A DNA stretch of 54,043 bases from Dehalococcoidia bacterium (GTDB lineage: Bacteria > Chloroflexota > Dehalococcoidia > UBA2979): contig SHYS01000010.1 of assembly GCA_009692685.1 (NCBI GenBank), positions 1-54,043 on the forward strand, written 5' to 3'. Each line of letters starts with the position of its first letter. The stretch's first letter is position 1. Shown here one piece after another: positions 52,810 through 54,043 of this stretch. The notes under the pieces are model-generated. The model was not told the origin of the DNA and did not search any database. It saw only the letters and a list, made by a program, of their open reading frames with translations. The translations under genes were made by a program, and so were the position numbers.

Positions 52810-53865
52810 ATGAAGATTGGCGTGGGGCTGTCGAGGAACGCGCCAGACGATTGGGCCAGCGCCGCGCACTTCGCCATCGAGGCCGAACGCCTTGGCGCCG
52901 ACTCCATCTGGGCCGCGGAGACGTGGGGCTTCGACGGCGCGACGCCGCTCGCGTACATCGCCGCCCACACCTCGAGCCTGCTGCTGGGCACGAGCATCCT
53001 GCAGATCGGCGCACGGACCCCGGCGCTGACGGCGATGACCGCGATGTCGCTCGCATCGATGAGTGGCGACCGCTTCGTCCTCGGCCTAGGCCTGAGCACG
53101 CCCCAGATCATCGAGGGCTGGCACGGCGTGCCATTTGACCGCCCCGTCGTCCGCACGCGCGAACTGATCGAGATCATTCGGTTGATCAGCGCCAGAGAGC
53201 GCCTCGACTTCCACGGCGCTATCTACAATGTGCCGCTGAATGACGCGCGCGTCATGCGCTTTGCGGCGCAGCCTCGGCACCTCCCCATCTACGTGGCCTC
53301 CGTCGGCCCTCAGATGCTGCGCACGACGGGCGCACTCGCCGATGGCTGGATCGGCAACTGCTTCCTGCCCGAGCGCGCGCACTTCTACCTCGACCACCTG
53401 CGGGCCGGCGCCCAGGCGGCTGGCCGCTCGCTCGCCGACCTCGAGCTGCAGGTACCGGTGACGCTCGAGTTCGGCGATGACATCGAGGAGTTGACCAAAC
53501 GCCACGCACGCGGGTATGCGTTCACGTTTGGCGCCATGGGTACGCCGCGCGGCAACTTCTACGTTGAGGCGTTCGCGCGCCAGGGCTTCGAAGCGGTGCG
53601 CGACGTCGAGCGCCTCTGGCTCGACGGCCGCCGCGACGAGGCGGAGGACCTGGTACCGGTGGAGATCGGCGAGCGCACGAACCTGCTCGGCACGCCCGAT
53701 CTCATCAAGGCCCGCCTGCGCGCGTACCGCGACGCCGGGATCACGTCGCTGCGCGTGGGCCTCCGAGGCGATGACGTGGACGCGCGGCTGGCTGACCTCG
53801 CCCGACTACTCGAGCTGGTTCGTGATGTCGAGGCGGAAGCGCCGGCTCCCGCACCTAACCGCTGA
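52810..53865 (+). CDS. LLM-class F420-dependent oxidoreductase (second copy)
   Basis: The 351-residue TIM barrel reads KIGVGLSRNAPDDWASAAHF, IEAERLGADSIWAAETWGFD, LLLGTSILQIGARTPALTAM, RFVLGLGLSTPQIIEGWHG and YAFTFGAMGTPRGNFYVEAF. The last segment parallels FSLGAMGSMQHNFYNDAYSR in the paralogue at 11542, a subfamily hallmark. It should oxidise or reduce an unknown substrate with F420. ATG 52810 has GAGG upstream. It is intact and ends before a short repeat shared with the window start. Confidence 0.9.
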   Translation: MKIGVGLSRNAPDDWASAAHFAIEAERLGADSIWAAETWGFDGATPLAYIAAHTSSLLLGTSILQIGARTPALTAMTAMSLASMSGDRFVLGLGLSTPQIIEGWHGVPFDRPVVRTRELIEIIRLISARERLDFHGAIYNVPLNDARVMRFAAQPRHLPIYVASVGPQMLRTTGALADGWIGNCFLPERAHFYLDHLRAGAQAAGRSLADLELQVPVTLEFGDDIEELTKRHARGYAFTFGAMGTPRGNFYVEAFARQGFEAVRDVERLWLDGRRDEAEDLVPVEIGERTNLLGTPDLIKARLRAYRDAGITSLRVGLRGDDVDARLADLARLLELVRDVEAEAPAPAPNR

Positions 53866-53899
53866 GTGCCGTCGGCGCTCCTGACCACCTTCTGGCGGC

Positions 53900-53915
53900 T
53901 CTGTCAGAACTCAGG
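53900..53915. repeat. 16-bp sequence shared with 207-222
   Basis: TCTGTCAGAACTCAGG occurs at 207-222 and here in the same orientation, each beside a gene fragment at the window borders. Could be part of a dispersed repeat or chance. Confidence 0.3.
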
Positions 53916-53955
53916 ACCGCAACGTGTCGCCGATCGAGCCCGTGGTGTGGGTTCG

Positions 53956-54043
53956 TTACGCGACGCTCACGTCCTCGATCAACTCCCGCCACCGAGCGAT
54001 GAACACCTCACGACGCGCCGCCAACGCCATCGAGCCTTCGTTC
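53956..54043 (-). CDS. C-terminal end of a gene cut by the window edge
   Basis: The minus strand from the edge is open and reads SMALAARREVFIARWRELIE, then DVSVA and TAA at 53956-53958. Too short to identify; the charged helix looks protein-like. Strand and frame are tentative. Confidence 0.3.
   Translation of the reverse strand, partial: NEGSMALAARREVFIARWRELIEDVSVA

Noticed and set aside
1..54043. Long antisense and alternative-frame ORFs
   Set aside because: High GC gives long shadow frames over nearly every gene. They lack ribosome sites and domain motifs and are arginine/proline/serine-rich.
1..54043. CRISPR array, phage, integron or defence island
   Set aside because: No regularly spaced repeats, integrase, capsid or cas-like motifs were found. 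The HA-domain scrap alone is not enough to call a defence system.

Overview
This is a GC-rich bacterial chromosome segment (54 kb) with mostly G/C third codon positions, frequent GTG starts and short ATGA or GTGA gene overlaps. It carries cofactor F420 genes (NADPH:F420 reductase npdG, F420-0 gamma-glutamyl ligase cofE, two LLM-type and one PPOX-type F420-dependent oxidoreductase), a class III CoA-transferase, a LexA with a self-cleavage site, and a multi-spanning protein of the SCO7613 type. Together these suggest a member of the Chloroflexota; a deep actinobacterial relative cannot be excluded from sequence alone. I see no phage, conjugation, CRISPR, rRNA or tRNA genes.

Layout. 1-3405: helicase-associated domain fragment, perfect hairpin, and a Co/Ni ECF importer cbiM-cbiQ-cbiO. 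3439-8287: malQ tail, dienelactone hydrolase, FKBP isomerase, an MFS exporter with two in-frame TAG codons, a TetR tail and a truncated surface protein. 8385-17457: ClbS/DinB-type protein, short cysteinyl-tRNA synthetase (or MshC-like ligase), decayed copper nitrite reductase, LLM oxidoreductase, YibE/F protein, gamma carbonic anhydrase with sppA, and a trypsin-fold lipoprotein lacking all three catalytic residues. 17542-21895: a ThiXYZ/SsuABC-type importer of unknown substrate, then npdG-cofE. 21950-24701: an MFS gene destroyed by a truncated insertion sequence, a small membrane protein, holA. 24720-29589: REP-like palindrome, orphan OppD-type ATPase, lexA, LmbE-type deacetylase, Nudix, thioredoxin-like protein, and two head-to-head truncated genes. 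29586-32762: a thiamine-precursor importer (thiZ, thiY, thiX, YkoF-like protein) under a clear TPP riboswitch. 32759-41387: frameshifted zincin lipoprotein, M20 dipeptidase, PPOX F420 enzyme, ABC-F ATPase, broken DinB and RidA genes, alpha/beta hydrolase, ATP-grasp ligase. 41417-50570: a 3.4 kb broken membrane-protein gene, nfuA, alpha/beta hydrolase, MFS transporter, DUF1330 protein, double-length CoA-transferase. 50773-51960: an IS6-type element next to an IS256 relic. 52163-54043: DinB protein, second LLM oxidoreductase and a partial gene at the edge.

Two themes stand out. First, vitamin and metal uptake with redox cofactors: Co/Ni import, riboswitch-controlled thiamine-precursor import, a second importer of the same ABC class beside F420 genes, and several F420 enzymes. 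Second, heavy gene decay: about fifteen broken or truncated genes lie among intact housekeeping genes. The in-frame stop substitutions are six TAG and one TAA, and there are roughly ten single-base frameshifts. I did not find a convincing new multi-gene system. The best leads are the catalytically dead protease, the asymmetric fused CoA-transferase, the U-less perfect hairpins and the pattern of decay.
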